A stretch of 64,000 bases of DNA. It comes from Zanthoxylum bungeanum. Lineage: Eukaryota > Streptophyta > Magnoliopsida > Sapindales > Rutaceae. Every line of letters begins with the position of its first letter. Within the stretch, counting starts at the first letter, position 1. Positions 36,229 to 46,859 of the stretch are shown piece by piece. The notes below the pieces were generated by a model. The model ran no database searches and was not told the origin of the DNA. It was given only the letters and a program-made list of their open reading frames with translations. The DNA lies in assembly GCA_019454045.1 (NCBI GenBank), contig SKCR01035543.1, positions 1 to 64,000 of the forward strand, given 5' to 3'. A program made the translations under genes and the position numbers.

Positions 36229-39200
36229 ATGATTGATTCCTACAGTATGATGACGCGATTAAGACAATCGTTCGAGAACCAAGAACAAGTGATTGTTCAT
36301 AAAGTCGCCATGGAACTGTTCCATGCGCGTCTGGATGAGGGGCAAAGTGTTAGCCCACATGTTCTTCATATGATCGATTTGATCGATCAATTGAGGCAAC
36401 ACAATCTCATCCTCAATGACATTCTTGGGAGGAGTGTCATTCTTGGTTCAATGCCAGCTTCATTCCGACAGTTTGTGATGTACTTCAACATGCACGGGAC
36501 TGTCTGCACCTACCATGAGCTGCATAGGATGTTGCTCACGGCAGAGGAGGACCTTAAGAAGGGATTACCAACACGCCCTCCTAGATCTACTTCACTTTCA
36601 GCTTCTTCCCAAGGAATGTCCAAGGGAAAGAAACAAGAAGGGAAGAAGAAGAAGAAGAAGGCAGTTGGTCCTCAACAGCAGCCGAAGATAGCCAAGCCCA
36701 AGAGGGCTTCTGAGGACAAATGCCACCACTGCGGCAAGGTCGGGCACTGGAAGAGGAACTGTCCAGATTACATTGCCCAGATCAGGAGGGAGAGAGCATC
36801 GACATCAGGTACTTTTATTTTTCCAGTTATTGATATATCTTTGGCTTGTGAAGCCGTTACATCCAACTGGATTTTAGATTCTGCTTGTCCCATTCACATT
36901 TGCAATACGTTGCAGGTGCTGAAGGAAAGTAGGAGGCTGAAGCCTGGAGTGATGCAGTTGCGATTCGGGAGTGGAGACTCACTGGATGCAGTTGCAGTGG
37001 GAGTATGCGAGATCTCATTGCCGAATGGGACACTTTTGTTAAATGATTGCTATTTTGTGCCAGGATGTGTGGCTAATATTATATCCCTTTTTGTATTAGA
37101 TACAGAAGGCTTTTGTATTAATATTAAGAATAGTTCTTTGTATTTATATGATAAAAATAATATTCAGATCCTTAGTTGTCCAAATATGCATGGTCATTAT
37201 ACACTGCAAACATCAAAAGATATATTAAGTTCTGGAATTAATAAACGTAGATTACCTGAAATTAATAATACTGAACTCTGGCATATGCGGCTAGGTCATA
37301 TTGGGGCTAAACGCCTTAACCAAATGGTTAGGAATGGTTTGATACCAGATCTCACCATTGAATCCTTTCCAACCTGTGAATCATGTATTCAAGGTAAAAT
37401 GACTAAAGCTCCATTTTCTGGTGTAGGACACCGAGCCACTAACTTACTGGAACTCGTACATTCTGATGTATGTGGTCCACTAAGTCAAATTGCTCACAGT
37501 GGTTATTCATACTTCGTTACCTTTACCGATGATTTATCACGGTACGGTTATGTCTATTTGATGCGACATAAATCGGAAACTTTTGAAAAGTTCAAAGAAT
37601 TCCGAAATGAAGTAGAAAAACAAACTGGGAAATATATTAAATGCCTTCGATCTGATCGAGGTGGCGAATATATGAGTGGTGAGTTCATTGATTATATGAA
37701 GGAGAATGGGATTCTCGCTCAATACACTCCTCCAGGTACCCCACAACACAATGGTGTATCTGAGAGGAGAAATCGGACTTTATTGGATATGGTCCGATCA
37801 ATGTTGAGTTTCACAGATTTGCCCTATTATTTATGGGGCTACTCTCTCTTAACCGCCGCACATCTTTTGAATAAGATTCCTTCAAAAGCTGCTGTTCCTA
37901 CGACACCGTATGAGATATGGTTCGGTAGGAAACCGAATCTTAATTATATTAAGGTTTGGGGTTGTCCTGCCTATGTCAGGGTGACTCAGCAAAGTAAGCT
38001 TTCGCCTCGAGGGCAAAAGTTTAGGTTTATTGGATATCCTCCGAATACCAGGGGATATCTGTTCTATGATACCGAGCATCGAAATGTATTCGTAGCTCGC
38101 TTCGCAAAATTTCTAGAAGTAGAATTTTTGTCAGAAGGTGGTGATCATAGACAGGTTATGCTTGATGAAGTACAACCTGAAAACAATGAACCAACGGAGG
38201 AACCTGAAGTTCAAGTAGATGAAGGACCTTCAACACACACACTCCGTAGGTCACAAAGGGTATCTAGACCTCCTGAACGCTTGTATTTGATACAAGAAAA
38301 GAGTCTGGATGTTCTCTTAATAGAAGAGACAGATCCTTTCACCTATAGAGAATCGATGTTGGACATCGACTCCGTGAAATGGCAAAGTGCTATGAAATCC
38401 GAGACAGACTCAATGCATGAGAATCAAGTTTGGGACTTGGTTCTGCTTCCAGAGGGAATTGTTCCTATCGGCTGTAAATGGGTTTACAAGAGGAAGCGAG
38501 GGCCTGACGGTAAGGTTGAAACTTACAAGGCCCGACTGGTTGCAAAAGGTTACACGCAGCGACCTGGTGTCGACTACGATGAGACTTTTTCACCGGTCGC
38601 AATGCTTAAGTCCATTCGGATTTTGCTTTCTATAGCTGCGTATCATGACTACGAGATTTGGCAAATGGATGTCAAAACGGCTTTTCTAAATGGATTTCTT
38701 GATGAAGAAATCTATATGGAACAGCCGGAAGGTTTTTCATCCAGCGAAAACTCGGGCATGGTATGTAAGCTTAAGAAGTCCATTTATGGACTCAAACAAG
38801 CTTCACGAAGTTGGAATCTTCGATTCGATGAGATTATTAGACCGTCTGGTTTTCTCAAGAATTCAGAAGAATCCTGTGTTTATCAGAAGGCCAGTGGGAG
38901 CATGGTCGTATTTTTAGTCCTGTATGTTGATGACATCCTAATCATTGGGAATGATTTAGGTATGTTACAAGGCGTTAAAGCTTACCTCTGTAAGAATTTC
39001 TCCATGAAGGACCTGGGAGAAGCTTCCTATGTTTTAGGGATAAAACTCTATAGAGACAGACAAAGGAAGCTGATTGGGTTATCCCAATCAACGTACATAG
39101 ATAAGATCTTGGAACGGTATAATTTTGGTAACTGTAAGACAGCAAACATACCGTTCCGACATGGGATTCATCTTTCAAAGAAGATGAGTCCGCAAATAGA

Positions 39201-39396
39201 AGATGAGAAGGTTAGAATGTCTAGCCAACCTTATGCTTCGTGTTTGGGCAGCATAATGTATGCCATGTTATGTACAAGGCCTGATATCAGTTTCGCTGTT
39301 AGAGTAACTAGCAGATATCAGTCCAATCCAGGTAATGGCCATTGGATGGCCATTAAACATATCCTCAAGTATCTTAAGGTACTAAGGATAAGTTAA
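36229..39396 (+). CDS. B1 gag-pol polyprotein, long open frame of 1055 codons (gag C-term, protease, integrase, RT)
   Basis: Residues 1-160 are the capsid C-terminus, with a basic KKKKKK stretch. Residues 165-178 are a CCHC zinc knuckle (CHHCGKVGHWKRNC). The protease active site is at D217 but reads DSA where DSG or DTG is usual. The GAG-pre-integrase/HHCC zinc region starts near H352. The integrase catalytic triad is D413, D476 and E512 with the expected 35-residue D-to-E gap. RT spans about 717-1045 with catalytic D814, D901 and D902 (YVDD). The frame ends in an out-of-frame tail after KYLK near 39380. The start used here is the first ATG after the TAA at 36217; the natural start is the upstream gag ATG. 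The element is close to functional but lacks intact gag and RNase H. Confidence 0.93.
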   Translation: MIDSYSMMTRLRQSFENQEQVIVHKVAMELFHARLDEGQSVSPHVLHMIDLIDQLRQHNLILNDILGRSVILGSMPASFRQFVMYFNMHGTVCTYHELHRMLLTAEEDLKKGLPTRPPRSTSLSASSQGMSKGKKQEGKKKKKKAVGPQQQPKIAKPKRASEDKCHHCGKVGHWKRNCPDYIAQIRRERASTSGTFIFPVIDISLACEAVTSNWILDSACPIHICNTLQVLKESRRLKPGVMQLRFGSGDSLDAVAVGVCEISLPNGTLLLNDCYFVPGCVANIISLFVLDTEGFCINIKNSSLYLYDKNNIQILSCPNMHGHYTLQTSKDILSSGINKRRLPEINNTELWHMRLGHIGAKRLNQMVRNGLIPDLTIESFPTCESCIQGKMTKAPFSGVGHRATNLLELVHSDVCGPLSQIAHSGYSYFVTFTDDLSRYGYVYLMRHKSETFEKFKEFRNEVEKQTGKYIKCLRSDRGGEYMSGEFIDYMKENGILAQYTPPGTPQHNGVSERRNRTLLDMVRSMLSFTDLPYYLWGYSLLTAAHLLNKIPSKAAVPTTPYEIWFGRKPNLNYIKVWGCPAYVRVTQQSKLSPRGQKFRFIGYPPNTRGYLFYDTEHRNVFVARFAKFLEVEFLSEGGDHRQVMLDEVQPENNEPTEEPEVQVDEGPSTHTLRRSQRVSRPPERLYLIQEKSLDVLLIEETDPFTYRESMLDIDSVKWQSAMKSETDSMHENQVWDLVLLPEGIVPIGCKWVYKRKRGPDGKVETYKARLVAKGYTQRPGVDYDETFSPVAMLKSIRILLSIAAYHDYEIWQMDVKTAFLNGFLDEEIYMEQPEGFSSSENSGMVCKLKKSIYGLKQASRSWNLRFDEIIRPSGFLKNSEESCVYQKASGSMVVFLVLYVDDILIIGNDLGMLQGVKAYLCKNFSMKDLGEASYVLGIKLYRDRQRKLIGLSQSTYIDKILERYNFGNCKTANIPFRHGIHLSKKMSPQIEDEKVRMSSQPYASCLGSIMYAMLCTRPDISFAVRVTSRYQSNPGNGHWMAIKHILKYLKVLRIS

Positions 39397-39906
39397 TAAT
39401 TTATGGAGGAAACGAACTGCAAGTTAATGGGTATACAGACTCCGATTTCCAATCGGATCCCGATGATAGAAAGTCTACATCTGGATTTGTCTTTACCCTT
39501 AACGGAGGCGCAGTTTGTTGGAAGAGTTCCAAACAGGGATCTACAGCTGATTCCACCACTGAGGCGAAATATTGCAGCTTCTGAAGCCGCAAAAAAGGCT
39601 GTGTGGATAAAGAATTTTGTCACAGAATTGGGAGTTGTCCCAAGTATCGTGAATGCGATTCCGTTATACTGTGATAATACTGGAGCCATTGCGCAAGCAA
39701 AGGAACCAAGGGCGCATCAGAAGTCGAAGCATGTGGAACGCAAATACCACATCATTCGAGAGATTGTGTCTCGAGGGGATATTGTCGTGTGCAAGGTACC
39801 GAGTGAAGACAATGTAGCAGACCCGCTGACGAAGGCCATACCTCCGAAGTTGTTTGATAAACACGTGGAGTCGATGGGTATTAGATACAATCTTTATTGG
39901 CACTAG
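39380..39906 (+). pseudogene. B1 RNase H, broken by two frameshifts
   Basis: RNase H text follows RT in a shifted frame from about 39380 (GYTDSDFQSDPDDRKSTSGF). It shifts again near 39570 and then runs open to the TAG at 39904-39906. The last part shows AASEAAKKAVWIKNF, YCDNTGAIAQAKEP, SKHVERKYHIIREI and VADPLTKAIP, the usual C-terminal RNase H blocks. RNase H removes the RNA strand during reverse transcription. A start at 39403 gives 167 codons, but the first half is out of frame with the domain. Confidence 0.88.
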
Positions 39907-39922
39907 AGCAAGTGGGAGTTTT
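39907..39922 (+). other. B1 polypurine tract
   Basis: AGCAAGTGGGAGTTTTT immediately before the 3' LTR start at 39923. The purine core is AAGTGGGAG, as in CopA. Confidence 0.8.
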
Positions 39923-42343
39923 TGTTGGGGTTGGTGCTCACAGCGCCAATTCCCGGTTGTATTTCCTTGTAAATACTTCTGTAAAACAATATTATTATGA
40001 ATAATATATGCAGTTTCTTTAATATAATGAATCTTATAATATGGTAAAGACGTAATGACCTTAGAATGATCAGTCATGATACAGTTGCAAAAGCGTCGCA
40101 ACGGACATTGACAGTATCATGACGTTGTCATTCTCAGACAGTTCCTGGTCAAGGTTTACACAGCTTAGTCAGCAAAGTAAACCCGTTGAGACCGGTACAA
40201 GTCGTACACTGGAATATATGATTCCAATGTTTTCTCAGTGAACCATAAGTCTTGGAGACTGGTATAGACCTGTAGGTGTTTGTAGCGGATAAACACTGAA
40301 CGACTCACCGAAGATTCTTAATGGATGGTACACCAACGTCAATAAGAATCTTCTTGGGTTGAATAGCACTTGTGATTCTTAGACTTGAGATGCCATAGTG
40401 GGCACATGAGACATCCTTTACACTTAGATGGCAGTCACGTCACCGATCTATTTAGATCAGACCTCCGCCTGTTCTTTGGGTGTAGATAGATCCTCAGTGT
40501 GTCATATATGTGTCAAGATAGGATCCGTCAGTTCTGTGTACCAGAGCATAGGTAGTCCATACAATTAGCAATAAGATAAATCCATGGGCCCGTGGTAAAG
40601 TTTAGAAGCAAGTTCTAAACATTCTTATGAGAATTGCTAATAGAATAGTCGACTGGATAATCCCCATAGAGATTTGACGTTTACATCTATATCTCTGGGA
40701 TAAATCCGGATACCTGTGACGGAGGAATTAAACATTTACCATGACCTCGACCTGTATGATTCAGCCAGTTTATCCGTGATCGTCATAATTTATGGGTGGA
40801 TAAATTATGGACACGAAATTGGATTTCGTGACGGATACGCCTGAATCTAGAGAGTCTCAATAATGAAACAAACTCGTAGAGCACTAGAGCAACATTAATA
40901 AACAATACTGATTGTTTATAAAGTCGTTTAAAGGTTAAACACAAAATACACGTGTAGGGACCCGATAGTCATTTACTAGATTATTGTGTATTTACATTTA
41001 ATACTTGATTATTTTAAATACACATTAATTAAATGTCAAATTGAGATATTTGACTTATATCATAAATGAATATATGTATTTAATATTTAATGTAAATATA
41101 ATACATATATTTGAGATATTTGTATTTAATTAATTAATTAATTATTTAATTGTTAAATGATTATATAATTAAAATATAAATATCTTATATTTAGATATTT
41201 ATTTGTAATGATTAAAGTTGCATTAATTAAAGTAGATAAATATCTATAAAGCATATTTAGATATTTTAATTTACTTTAACCAAATGCATTGAAATGAAAT
41301 TGAAATGAAAAATTTGGTATATGTTTTTTGTTGAATTTCGGCTAAGCCTTTAATTTGACAAGTATATATTGTTTCATTTGCTTTTCATTTCATTTAACCT
41401 AATACACTTTACTAAAAACAAAAACCTCCATTGAAGAAAGACAAAGAAAGAAAGTGAAGGAGAAAAGATAAACCTAAAGAAAAAGCTTGGATTTTGTAAG
41501 TTTTTTAACTTGCTTATTAGAAAGGAATTTGTTCCTTAGGATCTAAGCTATATCTTGTGAGTTTCTTAAGTTATTCTTTTCTTTATTTCTTGTGTTTTTG
41601 TTGATGGAAATTTGTTTGAAAGTGTTGAGCATGTATGATGAATAAAGAGAATGACTATTGTAGATATATGTATTCTTTTAAGGTTTATGAAACCAGTTGC
41701 TATTCTAGAGTTGTTGACCCACTCTTAAATGACCTAGATTTGATCTTGAGTTGTTTCATTGTGTTGAGACTTGAATTGGATGAAAGATTGATGATTGAAC
41801 TAATTGATTTGGTGTATTTAGTCTAATTTGACCAATTTGTTGAAATTGAGAAATTAGGGTTTATAACCAATTCTAAATTTGGGGCTTTTGAGATATGTTG
41901 TGTATTTGTATGTGTATATGATGCATATAAAGTTTCATGTTGATTGGATTTCATTTGGATGAGTTTTGAAGCATGAAATGACAAAATGCACAAACCCCCC
42001 CCCCCCCCCCTTTGGAAGCTCTCGGCCAAGATAACAAAAATGGGGATTTTGGTTCTTTTGGTGTTTTGATGTTTTGAACATGCTAAGTTCATCTTAGAAA
42101 TGATTTAGAATCATTCAAAATTGATTGGATCAATTTCGGACTAAAATGGACAAAATACCATATAAGGGTAATTTGGTAATTTCACTTGAATATGATTCAA
42201 TTGAAATTTTATTTCATAATTTGATTATTGGAATGTTAAATAAATATGTTTTTTAATTAATCCGAGAAAAAGTTTTGAAATCCGAAAATACGATTTTCGC
42301 CGCTTCCGCTGCGTTACCGGATTCACCCGATAAAACCCCTTCA
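39923..42343 (+). repeat. B1 3' LTR (2421 bp)
   Basis: Collinear with the 5' LTR. Ends ACCCCTTCA, followed by the duplication GCTTC. The C run at about 41995-42010 is longer than in the 5' LTR, consistent with slippage. Confidence 0.96.
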
Positions 42344-42348
42344 GCTTC

Positions 42349-43431
42349 CCGATAATCCACCGATGACGCACAACTCGCACTCTTGAATAATCTGGGATTA
42401 TATAGAAGAGAGAGAAAATTAATCTAGGATTAATTATGGAGATATTTTATCTAGGATAAAATATCGTCTAGAGAGAGATAACGATTAATTTGGAATTAAT
42501 CGTTAAATTAATATATTCGATATATTAAACGAAATTAGATTTCGACACAGAATTAAAATTAGATTTTAATTCGGGCGAACGAATTAATTTAAATTAATTC
42601 GTTAGCGACGTGAATAGTGAATTCGCTAGGCGTAATCATTTAATTACGACGCGACGGAAAAATCGTTAATTTGGAATTAGCGAACCCGAGCCCGAGTGTG
42701 ATTGCGAGCGCATTCGTATTTCGAATTCGAGTGCGGCGACGCAAGTCACATCAAGCGTCAAATCAATCGTCACATCAAGCGTCAAATCAAATGTCACTTT
42801 GATTGATGTGATTGATTGATTGAAAAGACTTGACGCATGACATAAAGTAGATTTGACTTGAGTGACATGTGAATAGTTGATGTGAATAGTGAAAGCTAGT
42901 GGAGGGAAAACTTTTTTTTTTTGGCTCCAAAATCACATTTAATTTATTGGATTAAATAAATGGTAATTGATTATTATTTTGGGAAAATATATAATCAAAA
43001 GCTTTTACAACCTTTTGCATTAAGTCAACAACTTCATCTCTCTCATTTCCTTTCTTTTCTCTCACGCCCAAATGGGCAAAGCTCACTGTTTTTCATCCAG
43101 AAAAATGTGAGCATGAGGGAAGCTAGAGTGGGTTTTCATGGTGGAAATTAAAGTGCTAGCACCTTTACGAGTCTTGCGAAGGTGGTAGGGAGGTTCGCCC
43201 ATGATCCGGGATCCGTTAGACGAGGCTTGGAGCTCCGTTTTCTCATCTCAAATTCTGAAATTGGAGGCAGTTCACTGCAGCAGATTTGCGCCCATGGCAG
43301 TGAGTTTTGTTGCTTCGTTCGTCTCCAAATCGACTCAACCGATCGATGTGAGTATTCCGCTACCTCCGTTGATGTGTTCACACATAATTTCATGTCTTGA
43401 TTTGATCTTGGGACCTAATAAAAACTCAACA
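42349..43431 (+). repeat. A5 5' LTR, right part
   Basis: Continues the A5 LTR after B1 and matches 50272-51359 of the 3' LTR. It ends AACTCAACA at 43431. A GTCACATCAAGCGTCAAATC tandem pair lies at 42744-42790. Frames at 43148-43470 are partly conserved in the 3' LTR copy, as expected of duplicated LTRs, and need not be genes. Confidence 0.94.
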
Positions 43432-43432
43432 A

Positions 43433-43445
43433 TGGCATCTAGAGC
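43433..43445 (+). other. A5 primer-binding site (variant)
   Basis: TGGCATCTAGAGC one base after the LTR end. It shares the extra base relative to TGGTATCAGAGC with A1 and A3. Confidence 0.7.
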
Positions 43446-46190
43446 TAATGTTGCAAGCATGAAATTTTAGGGATTTAAAATTTGGGTAAATTTGTTTTGA
43501 GCATGATTTGAATGAATTGATTGTTTAAGTATGCTTATAACATGTTTAATTTCATTTTGGTTGGACCAATTTGATGAAAAATGATTTCGAATTATTTTCC
43601 CCAAATTGATGACCTTGGCCGAATGTATGGATGGATTTTGGGTTCTTGGAATTCTTGTTTTTTGATTCATTTGATGAGTTAGAATCATTTAGGTTGATGT
43701 TAATTTGAATCGAATTGGATTGGATTTCGAATTGGACAAAAACCCCAAAATTCTATGATGGCCGAATAGGTAGAATGCCCTAATGTCTTGGTAAATTTTG
43801 ATTTTTGATAATTGGACGTATTGGAAATCATTCGGGATATGTATTTAATGTCGATTGCGGATTAATTGGATTGAAACCGAATTGGACATGAAATCACTCC
43901 CTTGGCCGAGAGCATTGAAGCATGTTTATGGGTTTGATTTTTCAATTTGTGTGTTGGACATATGATAATGAATTAAGCATGATTAATTGTACTAATTTGA
44001 TGCTTCGGAAATATCGATTTAGGTTATTAATCATCGTAATACACTTTGGTAATTAAATTGGAAAATTGGATTTTTTGATTTTAATTTATTATTTGGCCTA
44101 ATTTTGGAAATTGGATTTAAATGTTGTATTTGGGCCTATTGGGCTTGATTTATCAAGTTTGGTTTAGGCCAATGGATTGGATCCAATTGGACCCAAAACC
44201 TTAACCATAAAGCCCAAATGCGACTAATGAACCTTTAAAGTTCAATTGGGCCTAATGGGCCAAGATTGATTTATGGGCTTATGGGGTAAATCCCGGATTG
44301 GACTTTGGTTATCGGTTTGACCCGAGTTGACCAAAAGTCCACGCCTTAAGAAATCAATCAAAAGCCCATTGGACTTTAATTGAATTGACGTTGGACGTTA
44401 ATCGGTCTTTGAGACGCGTTACGATTAGATTGGAATTTAAATCGTAAAAGGTTTATTAAATAAAAGTGTAATATTCAATTTGGAATTGAATAGTGAATTA
44501 GTATTAAGTACATGTTAAATTAGATTTAATAATGTAGTTTAATTTAATTCATGAATTCGTACTTTAAGTGCTTATTCGCAAAAACGAGTTTGACTCGAAC
44601 AAAATCAAATCGTTGTTTGAACATTGGATGATCACTTAATTATCAGATTAATTAATTTGATTAGATTGATTGATAGCATGCTTATGTGTGTGAATACATG
44701 GTTGTGTTGAATGAATAATGTATATCGGATGGATATTAGATGGGTGGGCAATTTTAGAAATTGTTGTAATAAATTCGATTTATTAAATTAGACCTGCGTG
44801 TCCAGCCTTATCACCTCTATTCTCTTGTATTCTCTTCTCACCTATTCCCCTCTATGTATATGAGGTTTCTTTAGAAGTGTAGTGTAGCGGGTAGAAGTAG
44901 TACAAGTGCTAGCTTGAGTGAGAAAGTGAGAGATTTGATCTAGGATCAATGTGTAAAGTATCCATCCGCATATCATTATTATTTTATTTCATACTCGCTT
45001 TATTATGTGTTTAGAATGCATGTTTAAGGGTGTATGATGATGAGACCTAACAAAGATAATTAAATTGGTAGCCAATTTGCACGCGAAAAACCCTCGTTTT
45101 ATATTAAGCGATTATCCTTCCATTGAATGATTCTTGTTCAAGATCTGATTGGCATTGGTTTGTTGGCTAAAGTCAAGACCTTGTCAATTGGATGTATTTG
45201 AATCATGAGAGTTTTGTTCCACATCGTTGTCTAGTCCAAGTTGTGATTTGTTGGCCAAAGTCAAGATCACTTCTTGTCCAAAGACATTGATTACGAAACT
45301 TTCCTTGTCAATGGGTCCCGCTTAACTGGAGTCATTAGGTTTGTTGTGCCAAAGCCAAGGCCTAGATGATTCGGAGGATAAGGTTAGAAAATGTATTAGA
45401 TACATTGGCATAAGTAATATGTTTAGGACTTGGATGTCCACCTAACCGGATCTGGGAATTGGATTGGATCCAATTGATCTGAGAGATCTACCTGGTTAAG
45501 TAGCATACAGCTTGTTGGCCAAAGTCAAGGTTGTATGTTATTTAACAGGATCCTAGCCCACTAGGAAACACGGTTTCCCGAGTACTCCACAGAGGGTTAG
45601 AGGCTCGACGAAAAATAGTGGGAGGCAAGTATTGAATTTGCAACATTCGTTCAATTACTCGCCATACACGCTCAAACAAATATCATTCGTCAATATTTTA
45701 CGTTGTTTTAAAAATTTATATAGTTGGACTATATACAAACTCATTCAATATATAGTTGATTTTATAATTAATTATAGTAATCAATATAATTGAATTAAAA
45801 TGATAGTTGATTTTATAATTGGATTATAGTAATCAATATTAAAATTATAGTTGATTAAATAATTGGGTTATTGTAATCATTATAATAAATAGTACCTTAT
45901 TAAATTGATTAAATAGTTGGACTATTGAAATCAAGAAAGAATTGAAAAAGTTGAATATTTAAAATATATAATCCTTGGATTAAATGTTTTAAATGATTTA
46001 ATTTTCAATTGGGAATTAATAATAGGTTAATTTATTTGATAAAATAACTTATTATAACTGAGCCCATAATTAAGCAAAAGGTTGAGCATAAAATCTTTGG
46101 AAGATTTATGTGATGATGACTTTAGTGCTTAATTAATATACTTATAATAAATCTATCTTTAGATTTAAAAGTATTAAAGTTGCAATTAAT
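43446..46190 (+). other. A5 untranslated leader
   Basis: Collinear with the A3 leader. It has no gene in the element sense. The phased motif recurs at 45160 (one mismatch), 45248, 45341 (variant) and 45512. The AT-rich zone 45700-45960 consists of ATAGTTGATTAAAT-type words with no visible function. Confidence 0.7.
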
Positions 46191-46450
46191 AATTCTTGGA
46201 GAATTAATTGACTATTCTAGTGGAGAAAAGTCAAAGTTTGCAATTGGGCATGTAGCACAAGGTGCACATCGTTTCGATATTCCGAAACCCAAGGCTTGGC
46301 CAAAGGTTTGTGAAATATTGAAAAGATAATTGACATATCCCAAAGTGACTACCATTTGGATATGGAAGACACGAAGGAATTAAGAAAGGGCGAGGCTCTA
46401 ACTTTAAAAATATTTGTCAAAGTTATGTTCACTACTAGTATTGAAATTGG
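46190..46450 (+). pseudogene. A5 gag remnant with deleted zinc knuckle
   Basis: The text runs GACATATCCCAA directly into AGTGACTACC near 46342, skipping about 40 bases that in A4 encode the first two Cys and the His of the knuckle. A1 has the same junction. Forty is not a multiple of three, so the frame is lost as well. Confidence 0.75.
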
Positions 46451-46859
46451 ATTTTAAATACTTAGTATGGTACATAAAACATATATGTATTGATGTTCAG
46501 AATCCGCTGTGAGCTGGATACTGACTTCAAGCCGAGATTTCTCTGCGAATTGGAAACGGGACGAAAGTAGCTGTTTCGACCGTAGATACCTAAGTTTAGG
46601 AACTACCCTTTGGGTATGTACTTAAATTAGGAAATGTTATAATGTAACTAGTTTGACTAGAGACATTATCTCTATATCAGTGTTAATCCGTTGCGGATAA
46701 AACCTTTATATTCTAGAACACTTAGTGTTTTATTATATAAAGATGATACTGAGATAAATACATTAGATGTAAATAACATAATTTATATTTTGAATATAAT
46801 AAAATCTCAAACATATAAAAATGACAAATAAATAGCTCAAATTGATTTGATCAATAGAG

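Larger units (their letters stand above)
32788..42343 (+). mobile_element. CopB copy B1, complete 9.56 kb Ty1/copia element inside A5's LTR
   Basis: LTRs 32788-35200 and 39923-42343, perfect duplication GCTTC (32783-32787, 42344-42348), primer-binding site TGGTATCAGAGC, gag-pol, purine tract. The LTR pair differs at about six positions in the first 310 bases. It sits at the innermost nesting level and has the best-preserved coding region, which agrees with it being the youngest member of the longest nesting chain. RT motifs and the long LTRs fit the Angela/TAR-type copia group. No envelope-like frame follows RNase H. Confidence 0.96.

Noticed and set aside
39403..39906. Separate gene of 167 codons after the B1 long frame
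   Set aside because: Only its second half is in the RNase H frame. It is a frameshifted continuation of the polyprotein.
39664..40101. 145-codon minus-strand frame over the B1 RNase H and LTR junction
   Set aside because: It is the complement of RNase H plus LTR; a similar piece at 32774-32965 is the other LTR. No independent support.
43148..43470. Overlapping frames conserved between 43148-43470 and 51064-51416
   Set aside because: The two places are the two LTRs of A5. Similarity comes from LTR duplication, not from selection on a protein.
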